Shown here piece by piece: positions 35,216 to 44,451 of a stretch of 64,000 nucleotides of DNA. The translations under genes and the position numbers were made by a program. The stretch covers positions 1 to 64,000 of the forward strand of contig SAAJ01000007.1 of the NCBI GenBank assembly GCA_009929485.1. The letters are read 5' to 3'. This DNA is from Negativicutes bacterium. Lineage in GTDB: Bacteria; Bacillota; Negativicutes; Anaeromusales; Anaeromusaceae. How positions within the stretch are numbered: position 1 is the stretch's first letter; each line of letters opens with the position of its first letter. The notes under the pieces were generated by a model. That model was not told where the DNA came from and did not search any database. It saw only the letters and a list, made by a program, of their open reading frames with translations.

Positions 35216-35653
35216 TCAAGCCTTTGTATCTAAGCTTATTTCCTCGCCTCCGCATACAGGACAACGGTTCTCGCCGCCGCAGCGCCCTCGTGCGCAGCGG
35301 CCTATCCATTGATTCCCGCAAGAAGCGCATTTCCACAAACTCCGTCCGCGTGAACATCCTTTTTCCAAACGAAAATTTCCACCTTCCACTTGCAAGCATT
35401 TCGCCTGCCAAAGAGCGCGAGCCACCTTTTGCCGCGCCTGCATGAGCACCCGGCAGAAAGTCGGTTTCGAGATATCCATGCATTGCGAGGCCTGGTCCTG
35501 ATCCAGCCCGTCCAAATCAGCCAGCCGCAAGGCTTCCATCTCTTCCACAGTAATGATTTCATCTTCCAATTCATCTATCGGTATCCCTGCCGGTTTGAAC
35601 CGCGCCCAAGGCGGCATCATCCCAACTGCGCGTTCTTTTGTCGGTCTTGGCAT
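35216..35653 (-). CDS. DUF134-family DNA-binding protein with C-terminal zinc-ribbon motif
   Basis: A 145-aa regulator. The N terminus MPRPTKERAVGMMPPWARFKPAG is the DUF134 signature, followed by a sigma-70-region-4-like HTH (EEMEALRLADLDGLDQDQASQCMDISKPTFCRVLMQARQKVA). The C terminus adds a Cys-rich tail (WKCASCGNQW, RCPVCGGEE) likely to bind Zn or an Fe-S cluster. DUF134 genes are frequent neighbours of NifX and MinD genes; the likely job is to control them, possibly through the GAAA-N4-TTTC palindromes. AGGAG precedes the ATG. Confidence 0.88.
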   Translation of the reverse strand: MPRPTKERAVGMMPPWARFKPAGIPIDELEDEIITVEEMEALRLADLDGLDQDQASQCMDISKPTFCRVLMQARQKVARALWQAKCLQVEGGNFRLEKGCSRGRSLWKCASCGNQWIGRCARGRCGGENRCPVCGGEEISLDTKA

Positions 35654-35755
35654 CTAGGCTCCTCTTTTCCGCATATGATTTCTTTTTCAGCATACTGTTT
35701 TATTTTTCATCCGTCAATATAGGAAATGACTTCCAACACGAATCTAGAACCGCCA

Positions 35756-35790
35756 AAAGTGGCAGCCACAAAATTTGCAGCTGCCACTTT
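35756..35790. terminator. Bidirectional hairpin terminator
   Basis: AAAGTGGCAGC (35756-35766) pairs with GCTGCCACTTT (35780-35790). It lies between the MBL-fold and DUF134 genes and ends the MBL gene. Confidence 0.75.
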
Positions 35791-35812
35791 CCATTTTAAG
35801 CTATTCCGTTTT

Positions 35813-36649
35813 TCATGCTTGAATTACTTTCCCTACCATACCGCTAATAAACACCTCACCCAATCGACGTTCCAGCTCTCCCATCATGACAAAGCCTGTA
35901 CAATGACTAGCCGCTATAAATTGCGGCTTATACGCTTCAATTTGAGCCAACGTCTTTTCTTGCTGAATTTTGGATACAGGGCCTAAATGCGTACCTCCTA
36001 CCCAGCCAATCAGCTTATTAACGCCAAGCACCTTGAAGCCATGTTCCACTGTATTTACAAACCCAGAATGAGCGCAGCCGCTTAACACCACTAACCCCTC
36101 TGGATGTTTATAATATAACGACGTATCGTCCACCAGTTCATCTTGAACCTCTTCACCGTTTTCTCTCAACAAGACCAGTTTCTTATCGCCTTCTTCATAC
36201 TCTGTGGTCTTAGTCACCGTACCGCTGAATACTAATCCGTCAACAATCTCCTGAGGCTTCTCAGACAAGCAAAATTGAGCCCCAAAGGTTTCTAATTCCT
36301 CCTGCGAATTAGAAATGCCGATATACCGCCGCTTTCCTCCTGCCACTGAGTATCGTTCCGTAAAGATCGCAGAATGTCCATACACCGGCACAGGCTTAGT
36401 ACGATGCTTCAAAACATGTATTAATCCGCTGGCATGGTCGTAATGCCCATGACTAATAGCAATGGCATCCAATTCATCAGGATGCACTCCCAGCAAGCTC
36501 AAATTATGCACTGCCACGTCAGACTGTCCTGCATCCAACAATATTTTTTTGCCTCCAATCTCTATAAGCAGCGCATAACCATGCTCCGCCCGCAACGGAC
36601 GCGGCATAGAATGGGACACCATATTATCCACAACAACAGTTAATTTCAT
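35813..36649 (-). CDS. MBL-fold metallohydrolase
   Basis: A 278-aa metallo-beta-lactamase-fold enzyme. The dinuclear motif is ISHGHYDHASGL, with GCAHSGFVNT and AASHCTGF as further ligand strands and TLLLDAGQ-like ILLDAGQSD near residue 40. It belongs to the subgroup annotated as 7,8-dihydropterin-6-yl-methyl-4-(beta-D-ribofuranosyl)aminobenzene 5'-phosphate synthase or general hydrolase; the real substrate is unknown. It ends the metallocofactor region and stands next to a DUF134 gene. AAGGAGG precedes the ATG. Confidence 0.85.
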   Translation of the reverse strand: MKLTVVVDNMVSHSMPRPLRAEHGYALLIEIGGKKILLDAGQSDVAVHNLSLLGVHPDELDAIAISHGHYDHASGLIHVLKHRTKPVPVYGHSAIFTERYSVAGGKRRYIGISNSQEELETFGAQFCLSEKPQEIVDGLVFSGTVTKTTEYEEGDKKLVLLRENGEEVQDELVDDTSLYYKHPEGLVVLSGCAHSGFVNTVEHGFKVLGVNKLIGWVGGTHLGPVSKIQQEKTLAQIEAYKPQFIAASHCTGFVMMGELERRLGEVFISGMVGKVIQA

Positions 36650-36684
36650 TACACATGACCTCCTTGTTTACTTCGTTTTACTTA

Positions 36685-38022
36685 TCATCCGACAAATTGA
36701 CTAAAAATCAACAATGTTATTAAACCCAAAACAGAGGCAATCGTCGTCGATAACGTATAGGTTTTAAATAAATCGCCCATTTTCATGCCGAAATATTCCT
36801 TAACAAACCAAAAACCAGGATCGTTTACATGGGAAAAGCCAATAGCCCCTGCTCCGATCGCAACAGCTACCAACGCCGGGTCTACGCCTGGATACATCGG
36901 CAGCACAGGATTCACCAACCCAACGGCCGTAATCATGGCAATCGTAGCGCCCCCTACTGCAAACCGCATAACCGCAGCTACGCACCAAGCCAAGATTAAA
37001 GGATTAATATGCCAAGAGGTAAGCACCGATTTAATAGCCCCGCCAATACCGCTGTCCATAAGCACCTGATTAAAAGCGCCGCTAGCGCCAATAACTAATA
37101 AAATCGCCGCCATCGGCCCGATAGCCTTTTCACTGAATTTCTGCAGTTTTTCCATATTCATGCCGCGATTTAGTCCCAATGTCCAATAAGCAAGGAAAAC
37201 TGCTAACAGCAAGGCCATTACCGGCGAACCGATAAAATTAATATAGCCCATCAACGGATGATCTTTGCCTAAAGAAAACTCAAATACTGTTTTAGAAATC
37301 ATCAAGACCAACGGAAACAAGATCGTTAAGAGTGTAACTCCAAAACCGGGAAGCTGTTCTTCCGGTGTAGGTTCTTTTTTCAGCATATGTTCTGGAGGAT
37401 TTAAAGTAAATTTGCTGCCCACTAATTTGCCGAAAATCGGTCCAGCAACCATAGCCGCCGGCAAGCCGACAATTAAACCATATAAAATTACTTTGCCAAT
37501 ATCCGCCTTCAACCCAATGGCAACAGCGGTTGCCGCCGGATGAGGCGGAACAATACAGTGCACAGTCAGTAAACCAATAATCATTGGAATACCAATCATG
37601 ACTAACGACATGCCTGCTTCAATGGCTACACAAAACAATAAGGGCATCAGCAAAACAATACCTACCTGAAAAAATACCGGAATGCCACAAATATAGCCAA
37701 CCACCATCATGGCCCAATGCGTATTTCTCTTTCCCATAACGCGAATCATTGTCCGCGCCAGACGCTCCGCACCGCCTGAAATCTCCATCATTTTCCCAAC
37801 AATAGCACCTAGCGCCAATATCGGCGCCAACATTCCTAAAAAGCCGCCAATTCCTTTTTCAATGGATTTCAAGATATCTAACAAGTTCATATTTGTTGCA
37901 AAACCAATAAAAAGACAAGCTAATAACAACGAAACAAACGCATGCACCTTGACGCGAATTGTTAAGAAAATAATAAGAGCAATTGCTACTAATAATACGA
38001 TTATCATTCCCATACTGTCCAT
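36685..38022 (-). CDS. GntP-family gluconate/glycerate-type H+ symporter
   Basis: A 445-aa permease with about twelve hydrophobic helices. The N-terminal SLLLACLFIGFATNMN and the central PPHPAATAVAIGLKADIGKV with HVNDPGFWFVKEYFGM are typical of GntP carriers for sugar acids. It should import gluconate, glycerate or a related acid across the inner membrane. The CdaR-type regulator encoded divergently 200 bp away probably controls it. AAAGGAG before the ATG. Confidence 0.92.
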   Translation of the reverse strand: MDSMGMIIVLLVAIALIIFLTIRVKVHAFVSLLLACLFIGFATNMNLLDILKSIEKGIGGFLGMLAPILALGAIVGKMMEISGGAERLARTMIRVMGKRNTHWAMMVVGYICGIPVFFQVGIVLLMPLLFCVAIEAGMSLVMIGIPMIIGLLTVHCIVPPHPAATAVAIGLKADIGKVILYGLIVGLPAAMVAGPIFGKLVGSKFTLNPPEHMLKKEPTPEEQLPGFGVTLLTILFPLVLMISKTVFEFSLGKDHPLMGYINFIGSPVMALLLAVFLAYWTLGLNRGMNMEKLQKFSEKAIGPMAAILLVIGASGAFNQVLMDSGIGGAIKSVLTSWHINPLILAWCVAAVMRFAVGGATIAMITAVGLVNPVLPMYPGVDPALVAVAIGAGAIGFSHVNDPGFWFVKEYFGMKMGDLFKTYTLSTTIASVLGLITLLIFSQFVG

Positions 38023-38228
38023 TTCTTAATCTCCTTTCTCTGCCACGCTTTTTGTATTTGTTACTTTTTCTAAATTCACCTCTTTTATCGCAAATACTCT
38101 TTATTTATCAGCGCAGCTTTTATACAATAATCGTATAGCATTAGCTAAATTCAAACAATTGCATATTTGACGAATTACTCAGATATATCATCTGCGTTTT
38201 TGTGCAAATAGTACAAAGAGGTGTTTAT

Positions 38229-39401
38229 ATGATTATTCCTGATGACTTAGCCCAAAAAATTGTCGATAGCACGATGTGCTTAGTCCAACGCAATATCAAT
38301 ATCATGAACCGTGAAGGAATCATCATTGCTACTGGTCATGCTCACCGCCATCATACCTTCCACAAAGGCGCTAAGGATGTGCTCGACACAGGCAATATGG
38401 TTGAAATCTATCCATCCGAGCTGTCCTTATATCCAGGAGCGTTGCAGGGCGTCAATTTGCCCATCGTATTTGAGGGACAAATCGTCGGTGTTGTCGGCGT
38501 TTTCGGGCACCCTGACGAAGTCCGTTCCACCGGAAAATTAGTAAAGACCATTACGGAACTCATTTTAGATCGTGAACTTTTACTACAAAAATTACGAACA
38601 AAACATCTGTTGCGCGAACAATTTATCGATTTGGCTCTACAGAACAATCCTGTCGACTCCCAAAACAAATTACTGCGCATTGCCAAAAATCTTGGAATAA
38701 CGCCTACATTGCCGCGTGCGGTAGCTGTATTTGACACAGCAGCACTAATTAACAAATCCATTGTTGAATATGGTTCCTCCGAACTAGTAGTTGAACGCAT
38801 CACCGACTCCATCATCGGAAAATTATTTCAAGCCAAGCTTCTTACCAAAGAAGACATTGCAGCCATTCCCGACGAAAAACTAATTATCATCAAGCATATC
38901 CCCGCCAATGCAGCACCAACGCAGCTACTTTCCTGGGGCCAGGCTGTAACACAAACTTTCGACAGAACCGGGCAAGCTATCTTTTGCGGCACTGGCGCTA
39001 TTGTCTCCGAGATAAACGACTACTATGCCTCTTACCGCCATGCACTCTACACCCTCAGTCAATGCACCCTGGCTAAACCACTTCAAAGTATATACGACCA
39101 TCAGCAGCTTGTAGATTTCGTATTTCACGAAACCGCTCTAGCCCATCATGCACTAGCCCTAAATGCGATTCTTAAACAATTGAATCATAGCCATTTTTCC
39201 AACAACGATATGCAGCTAACCCTTAGCACGCTTTTAGAATGCAACTTACGCGTCAACCAAGCAGCTAGTCTCTTACATCTTCATCGCAACACCTTGCTCT
39301 ATCGCTTAAACTGCCTAAAAGAAGAAACCAATCTGGATCCTCTGCATTCCCTACATGATGCAATCTTATGCAAACTCTTGCTTGCTCTCAAGCGCAAGTA
39401 A
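38229..39401 (+). CDS. CdaR-family sugar-diacid-responsive regulator
   Basis: A 390-aa regulator with three parts. The sugar-diacid recognition domain fills residues 1-135 (IPDDLAQKIVDSTMCLVQRNINIMN, then GIIIATGHAHRHHTFHKGA). A GGDEF-like middle follows, and a PucR-type HTH closes (LLECNLRVNQAASLLHLHRNTLLYRLNCLKEETNLDP). The start at 38229 has AAAGAGGTG upstream. It is divergent from the GntP permease and may respond to glycerate or a sugar acid. Related dehydratase subunits are at 48-49.5 kb. The same sensory domain is reused in the MCP-like protein at 56326. Confidence 0.92.
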   Translation: MIIPDDLAQKIVDSTMCLVQRNINIMNREGIIIATGHAHRHHTFHKGAKDVLDTGNMVEIYPSELSLYPGALQGVNLPIVFEGQIVGVVGVFGHPDEVRSTGKLVKTITELILDRELLLQKLRTKHLLREQFIDLALQNNPVDSQNKLLRIAKNLGITPTLPRAVAVFDTAALINKSIVEYGSSELVVERITDSIIGKLFQAKLLTKEDIAAIPDEKLIIIKHIPANAAPTQLLSWGQAVTQTFDRTGQAIFCGTGAIVSEINDYYASYRHALYTLSQCTLAKPLQSIYDHQQLVDFVFHETALAHHALALNAILKQLNHSHFSNNDMQLTLSTLLECNLRVNQAASLLHLHRNTLLYRLNCLKEETNLDPLHSLHDAILCKLLLALKRK

Positions 39402-39496
39402 CTCCAGATTTGACATACACTGCATAGTATTATATAGTTATTTCGAAATATAATTCATATCATTTTTAAAATCCTATACTAAGGAGCTATACGATT

Positions 39497-40582
39497 TTGA
39501 AAACACAACTTGATAAAATTGAGGATAAAGTATTAGCAAAAGAACGCTTAAGCTACGAAGACGGCCTCTGCCTGATGGAGTCCTCCGACTTGTCCCGTAT
39601 TGGTTATTTAGCTGATTCCGTTCGCAAACAGCACAGTGAAAACTTTGTTTATTTCAATGTAAATCAGCACATTAATTTGACAAACATTTGCACTTCCCGC
39701 TGTCGTTTTTGCGCCTTTGGTTGTGATGCGGATTCGTCAAAAGCATACGCCATGGACCTAAAGGACGTTTTAAGCATCGCCCACAGGGCAACACAGGACC
39801 CTGATTTGCGAGAATTACACATAGTCAGCGGTCTTCACCCCGATTGGCCTTTTGAATACTATGTTTCGGTATTACATCAGCTAAAACAAGAATTACCGCA
39901 TTTGCACCTAAAAGCTTTTACAGCTGTAGAAATCTGTTACTTTGCCAAAATAGCAGGATTCTCTGTCCAAAAAGTATTAACAGAACTCCAAAAAGCAGGG
40001 CTTGATTCCATGCCAGGAGGCGGCGCTGAAATTCTGTCTTCTCGAGTTCGCTCTGAACTTTGTCCCAACAAAGCCTCCTCCCAAGAATGGCTGGATGTCC
40101 ACCGTACCGCTCACGACTTAGGCATTCCCACCACCGCTACCATGCTGTACGGGCATATTGAAACAGCAGAAGAACGCATTCGCCACTTTCTATCCCTGCG
40201 GGAACTGCAAGATCAAACCAATGGTTTCCAAACCTTCATCGCTCTTCCATTCCATCCCTTGCACACGGAATTAGAGGACACCATTACTCGCACCTCTCCT
40301 TGGGAGGACCTGAAAACCTGCGCCATCGCCCGCCTCATGCTGGACAATTTCCCTCATATCAAAGCCTATTGGATTATGTTGACACTGCCTATCGCACAAA
40401 TGGCCTTAAGCTTTGGCGCTGATGATTTAGACGGCACAGTCCGCGAAGAAAAAATCACCCATGCCGCTGGCGCTAAAACCTCCCGAGGCCTTACCAAAAA
40501 CACCTTGGTAGACGCCATCCGCGAAGTAGGACGAATTCCAGTAGAGCGAGACTCTCTCTATCAAAAAATCCGCGTCCTCTAA
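39497..40582 (+). CDS. mqnE: Aminodeoxyfutalosine synthase (radical SAM)
   Basis: A radical SAM enzyme of the futalosine route to menaquinone, 361 aa. The cluster motif is CTSRCRFCAFGC; the N terminus EDGLCLMESSDLSRIGYLADSVRKQ and the later SMPGGGAEILSSRVR with HRTAHDLGIPTTATMLYGHIET distinguish the MqnE/CofH/MqnC family. MqnE adds the enolpyruvyl of 3-((1-carboxyvinyl)oxy)benzoate to the adenosine radical. The start is TTG with AAGGAG 10 nt upstream. No other mqn gene is in the window; a strong terminator follows, so it is transcribed alone. Confidence 0.93.
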   Translation: MKTQLDKIEDKVLAKERLSYEDGLCLMESSDLSRIGYLADSVRKQHSENFVYFNVNQHINLTNICTSRCRFCAFGCDADSSKAYAMDLKDVLSIAHRATQDPDLRELHIVSGLHPDWPFEYYVSVLHQLKQELPHLHLKAFTAVEICYFAKIAGFSVQKVLTELQKAGLDSMPGGGAEILSSRVRSELCPNKASSQEWLDVHRTAHDLGIPTTATMLYGHIETAEERIRHFLSLRELQDQTNGFQTFIALPFHPLHTELEDTITRTSPWEDLKTCAIARLMLDNFPHIKAYWIMLTLPIAQMALSFGADDLDGTVREEKITHAAGAKTSRGLTKNTLVDAIREVGRIPVERDSLYQKIRVL

Positions 40583-40589
40583 AGACAAA

Positions 40590-40632
40590 ACAGCCTGCAA
40601 TCGGTTTCACACCGTTTGCAGGCTGTTTTTTT
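40590..40632. terminator. Bidirectional intrinsic terminator
   Basis: ACAGCCTGCAA pairs with TTGCAGGCTGT with an inner CGGT/ACCG stem, followed by TTTTTTT on the plus side. It ends mqnE and, from the other strand, the rubrerythrin gene. Confidence 0.93.
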
Positions 40633-40676
40633 ACCTATCTCATCATCTTCTTTAATTTATGCACGCCCAGCGACGT

Positions 40677-41696
40677 TTAGTATTTGATAAACTTATCGCC
40701 AGGCACACCACAGATACTGCATTTTTCTGGAATACTCTTTTCAATATTCCCGCATACCGGACACAGATAGTAAAAGATCTCTTCTGTTTGTTCCAGATTC
40801 TCCAAGGCTTCTTTATAGAGCCTGGCATGCACCTCTTCGGCTTTCATGGCAAAGGTAAAAGACAAAGCAGCTGCTTTGTTGCCTGTCGCCTCAGCCTCCT
40901 TGAGAAAATCAGGATACATATCTTTATACTCGTGTGTTTCCCCCGCCACAGCGTCTTTCAGATTGTCGGCTGTCGAAGCAACTTTTCCCGCCACTTCAAA
41001 ATGCTTTAATGCGTGAATAGTTTCCGCGTCAGAAGCAGCTTTAAAAAGCTTGGCCGCATTTAGCTTTCCGTCTTTTTCTGCCTTCTTCGCATATGCCAGA
41101 TACTTTCGGTTTGCCTGAGACTCTCCAGCAAAAGCCTCCATCAAATTAGCGAGTGTCTTGTTCTCTTGCATCTTTTGTCCTCCTTCATCTTTACGAATAC
41201 CAGATTTGTCCTGTTCTATCATCCTTAGCAGTTTTTCCACACTTTCTTTCGGAAATCCTGCCGGCTGTTCATTTTCCAGCAAGGATTGCAGGAACTTCTG
41301 CACAAGCCTTCCTTGAGGCAGCATATAGCCCGCCTCACGCCAAAGATCCTCTGCCTGCAAGCGGTTCGATACGCTAAAAGCCTTGGCCAGCTTACGCAAA
41401 ACAAGATTATCCGTGGTTTTATGAATATAATCTGCAATTTCTTCTTGTACTATCTTACTTTTCATTAATGCCAGCAACGCATTTTTAACACGAACATCTT
41501 TATCTCGCTGCTGCGGAAATATCTCAGGAAGCAAAAAAATAGCATGGGAGGGGCAAGCGTCAACGCAAGCGCGACAGCCCTCCAGACATTTGGCAGCATC
41601 AATCTGCCCGGTTTCCGTATTGGTTGCTCCAGTTGGACAAACATATAGGCAAAGACAATCTTTTGTGCACAAGCTTATGTTTCTAACTGCATGCAT
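40677..41696 (-). CDS. Ferredoxin-domain protein fused to rubrerythrin
   Basis: A 339-aa single frame in two parts. Residues 1-60 carry two 4Fe-4S clusters (CTKDCLCLYVCPTGA and CRACVDACPSHA). A helical linker of about 110 residues follows. From residue 176 (MQENKTLANLMEAFAGESQANRKYLAYAKKAE) comes a complete rubrerythrin: diiron ExxH pairs (FKAASDAETIHALKHF, FAMKAEEVHARLY) and a C-terminal rubredoxin-like knuckle (CPVCGN, CSICG). It would reduce peroxide using electrons from its own ferredoxin domain. An SD and ATG inside the frame (start at 41171) could also yield rubrerythrin alone. The gene follows a rubredoxin-like protein by 14 bp. Confidence 0.9.
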   Translation of the reverse strand: MHAVRNISLCTKDCLCLYVCPTGATNTETGQIDAAKCLEGCRACVDACPSHAIFLLPEIFPQQRDKDVRVKNALLALMKSKIVQEEIADYIHKTTDNLVLRKLAKAFSVSNRLQAEDLWREAGYMLPQGRLVQKFLQSLLENEQPAGFPKESVEKLLRMIEQDKSGIRKDEGGQKMQENKTLANLMEAFAGESQANRKYLAYAKKAEKDGKLNAAKLFKAASDAETIHALKHFEVAGKVASTADNLKDAVAGETHEYKDMYPDFLKEAEATGNKAAALSFTFAMKAEEVHARLYKEALENLEQTEEIFYYLCPVCGNIEKSIPEKCSICGVPGDKFIKY

Positions 41697-41710
41697 GCTG
41701 CGCCCCCCCT

Positions 41711-42376
41711 TTAAACCACTGCTATCTTTTTATTAGAAACCTTGCAAACCGGACATACCTCCGGCTTTTCCTCTCCAACATATGCAAAACCGCATACCTC
41801 GCATACATAAAGATGCGTTGTTTCCAAAAACTCAGCCTGCTGCTTTTCATAGCGGTTCAAAAGGGACTTTAATGACTTGGTAACCTTCTCACCCCAAACA
41901 AGCGCTCGCATCGCTCCCCGATCCGCCACAGCGACAGCGACAGCGAGCATACTATCCTGCTCATACGCTTTCAAATTCTTATTCAGGATATCTTGGAACT
42001 CCGTCACAGATCGCTCTTTTTCTGCACCGACATTCTGGTTACGATAAAATGCTTCGAGTTGTTTAAACAGCTCGGCCAGTTCCATTCGATACTGTTTTTC
42101 ACATCCCTTGCCAAGATTAGAACATAAAGCGCTGATTTCCTTGTACGTAAACCCCTCCACATTAGAAATATCCTGTTTTAAAGGTGTTGGATCTTGAGAA
42201 ACAGGCACGCTTTGCACCTTTTCTTCTTCAAAGTCACTTTTCATAGCTCCACACAAAGGGCAGCTCCAATCCTCCGCTATGTCCTCCCATAAGGTCCCCG
42301 GAGAAATGCCTTTTGAAGGTTCTCCCGCCGCTTCGTCATAAGTATAACCGCAAATAGAACAGATAAATTTCCGCAA
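41711..42376 (-). CDS. Rubredoxin-domain protein with a second C-terminal rubredoxin-like site
   Basis: A 221-aa protein. The N-terminal 55 residues are a rubredoxin ([19 protein letters not shown] with CPLCG). The middle is an all-helical stretch reminiscent of rubrerythrin four-helix bundles but without the ExxH pairs, so a diiron site is unlikely. The C terminus ends in a compact knuckle ([23 protein letters not shown]). It probably relays electrons to peroxide- or superoxide-reducing enzymes. The start is TTG at 42376 with GGAGG upstream. First gene of the pair with the ferredoxin-rubrerythrin gene. Confidence 0.85.
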   Translation of the reverse strand: MRKFICSICGYTYDEAAGEPSKGISPGTLWEDIAEDWSCPLCGAMKSDFEEEKVQSVPVSQDPTPLKQDISNVEGFTYKEISALCSNLGKGCEKQYRMELAELFKQLEAFYRNQNVGAEKERSVTEFQDILNKNLKAYEQDSMLAVAVAVADRGAMRALVWGEKVTKSLKSLLNRYEKQQAEFLETTHLYVCEVCGFAYVGEEKPEVCPVCKVSNKKIAVV

Positions 42377-42539
42377 TGAAAATCCCTCCTTCGCATAAAA
42401 CTGCAACACAAACAGCAAAGGGAATTCTTATAAATTACTTTATTTTATTCTATTCTTAATTTTCGAATTTGTAAATCTTTTACTTTGCAGATTTCAATGC
42501 CAACACCAACAAAGCCTTACGGAAGTCACATTTTTGTCT

Positions 42540-44450
42540 TTAGAACGTGCAGCGAAGGCTTGCATGAACATAGGTCCCCATTAGCGGCAAGTCTTCATCC
42601 TGTTTATTAAAGAGATTATCCACGCCTAAAACAACCGTATATTGACTGGAAAGCTTTTTCGACATGGCAAGATTCCATAGGACGTAGCTTTTTTCTCCTC
42701 CCGGAGAGGCCAGGTAGCTTTCCAGCAACTGCCCTTGGAAGCTCGCGGTAAAGTCTTTGTTGTTATGGTAGGTCAAGCCGGACGTAAGCATATGGCGCGC
42801 ACGGTTCGGCAGGCGCTGCTGCGTAACGCCGTTGACTGCTTCTAAGTATGTATAGCTATTGGTCCAATCTAGAGTCGGAGAAATCATGCGGGTAAATTCG
42901 GCTTCGGCGCCGCGAATGATCGCTTTGCTGATATTTTGATACTGCTTGTTAGTCCCCGTTGTAGTCACCAAATCAATCAGATTACTCACGTCATTGGTAA
43001 AAAAAGTGACTTTCGCCGCTTTTTTATGCCACTCTTTTTCAAAGGAAAGGTCATAAGAACGAGAAGTCTCCGATTGCAGGTTAGGATTTCCTTGCTGGGT
43101 CGAAGCGCTCTGATAAAGCTGATTCGGAGTCGGACTGCGGAAACCTTGCGCCGCGTTAGCCTTAATGCGCGTCGTATCATTTACTTTATAGGTCAGGCCC
43201 AGTTTAGGGCTGACATTGCTTTCGAATTTATTGCTGTCATCGTAGCGCAGGGATGTTACGGCCAGCAATTTATTAGATACCTGCCATTCATCCTGAACAT
43301 ACGCCGCCCGATAGGTAAGATTGGCGGTAGAGCCGGTTTTGGTCGCGCCGCCCGGCCCGGTCGCCGTAAAATAGCCTTCGCCGGTGTTAACTGCGGTCCC
43401 CCGGAAGGTCTCCGGCCGGTATTCCGCTCCAAAGGTAAGGCGATGCTTTGCGTTTGCTTGCTGCGTTACACGTCCTTCATACATATCAATGGTCCGTTTA
43501 GCCCGCACCCAATTGACCAGCCCCAGGGTCGCTGCGTTATTTTGATCCAAACTCTTATCCATCACCGAATGGTAGTACCTCAAAAAGACGTCTTGTTTTT
43601 CGGTCTTCTTCTCATAGGCTAACGCCAAGTCTTCACGTTCCACTATATCATGCGCTTTTACGCGCACAGCTCCAGGCTTAACAAATTCATATGTATCTTC
43701 TTTCGCATAGCCAGCGGTAAAACTCAGCTTTTCCTTGTCCGACAGCTTGTAATCTACGCCGGTGTTCCAGTTTTTACGGCTTCCATAGGGAGCATAGGTC
43801 AAAGCGCCGCTTTTAAACATAGCGTCATTTTCGACTAACGAACCGGAAAAAGTGAAGGATACCTTACCCTGCTGCCCTGAGTTATATTGGAACGCATAGC
43901 GATCGCGGCTGTCGCCGCCGCTGTAAAAGCCACTGCCGACATCCAGAACTACGGACGGTTTATCGCTTTTACAGGTAATAATGTTAACGACGCCGCCCAT
44001 CGCCTCGGTACCGTAAAGAGAGCTCGCCGGACCGCGGACAATCTCAATGCGCTCAATGTTTACGATGGAAATACGATCCAGCTCATAGTTTTGATCGATT
44101 TCCGACGCCACCCGCTTGCCGTCGACTAAAATCATGGAAAAGCGCGAATCAAAGCCGCGGATCGAGATCCCTTCGCGAGTCGGCGAAGCACTTGTGCGCA
44201 CTAAATTGACTCCCACCGCATAACGCAGCACATCTTTTAAGGTTTGCGCCCCTTGTTCATCCATGGTTTTGCGCGTAATCACCTGCACCGCCGAAGGAGA
44301 ATCCTTGACGTCCTGCTTCGTTTTAGAAGCGGTTATGACCACTTCGTCCAAAGCGAAGGTTTCTTCCTGCGCCGCCTCAGCGGCCTGCCCGTTAGCACTC
44401 ACAGCCAGCCAAAGCGCCGCCGCCAACGCAGCTTTCTTTTTTTGTTTCAT
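42540..44450 (-). CDS. TonB-dependent outer-membrane receptor
   Basis: A 636-aa outer-membrane receptor. It has a signal peptide (KKKAALAAALWLAVSANGQAA), a TonB box-like segment (DEVVITASKTKQ), a plug domain with VQVITRKTMDEQGAQTLKDVLR and IRGFDSRFSMILVDG, then a 22-strand beta barrel and a terminal aromatic residue. It takes up a metal complex or siderophore using energy from TonB. The start comes 2 bp after the end of the ABC permease gene, so it is the last gene of a metal-uptake operon. Being in an outer membrane confirms a diderm Firmicute. No tonB, exbB or exbD is in the window. Confidence 0.94.
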   Translation of the reverse strand: MKQKKKAALAAALWLAVSANGQAAEAAQEETFALDEVVITASKTKQDVKDSPSAVQVITRKTMDEQGAQTLKDVLRYAVGVNLVRTSASPTREGISIRGFDSRFSMILVDGKRVASEIDQNYELDRISIVNIERIEIVRGPASSLYGTEAMGGVVNIITCKSDKPSVVLDVGSGFYSGGDSRDRYAFQYNSGQQGKVSFTFSGSLVENDAMFKSGALTYAPYGSRKNWNTGVDYKLSDKEKLSFTAGYAKEDTYEFVKPGAVRVKAHDIVEREDLALAYEKKTEKQDVFLRYYHSVMDKSLDQNNAATLGLVNWVRAKRTIDMYEGRVTQQANAKHRLTFGAEYRPETFRGTAVNTGEGYFTATGPGGATKTGSTANLTYRAAYVQDEWQVSNKLLAVTSLRYDDSNKFESNVSPKLGLTYKVNDTTRIKANAAQGFRSPTPNQLYQSASTQQGNPNLQSETSRSYDLSFEKEWHKKAAKVTFFTNDVSNLIDLVTTTGTNKQYQNISKAIIRGAEAEFTRMISPTLDWTNSYTYLEAVNGVTQQRLPNRARHMLTSGLTYHNNKDFTASFQGQLLESYLASPGGEKSYVLWNLAMSKKLSSQYTVVLGVDNLFNKQDEDLPLMGTYVHASLRCTF

Positions 44451-44451
44451 T

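Noticed and set aside
42936-43622. Long open frame antisense to the TonB receptor
   Set aside because: No SD, no recognisable domain, and it lies fully within a clear receptor gene on the other strand.
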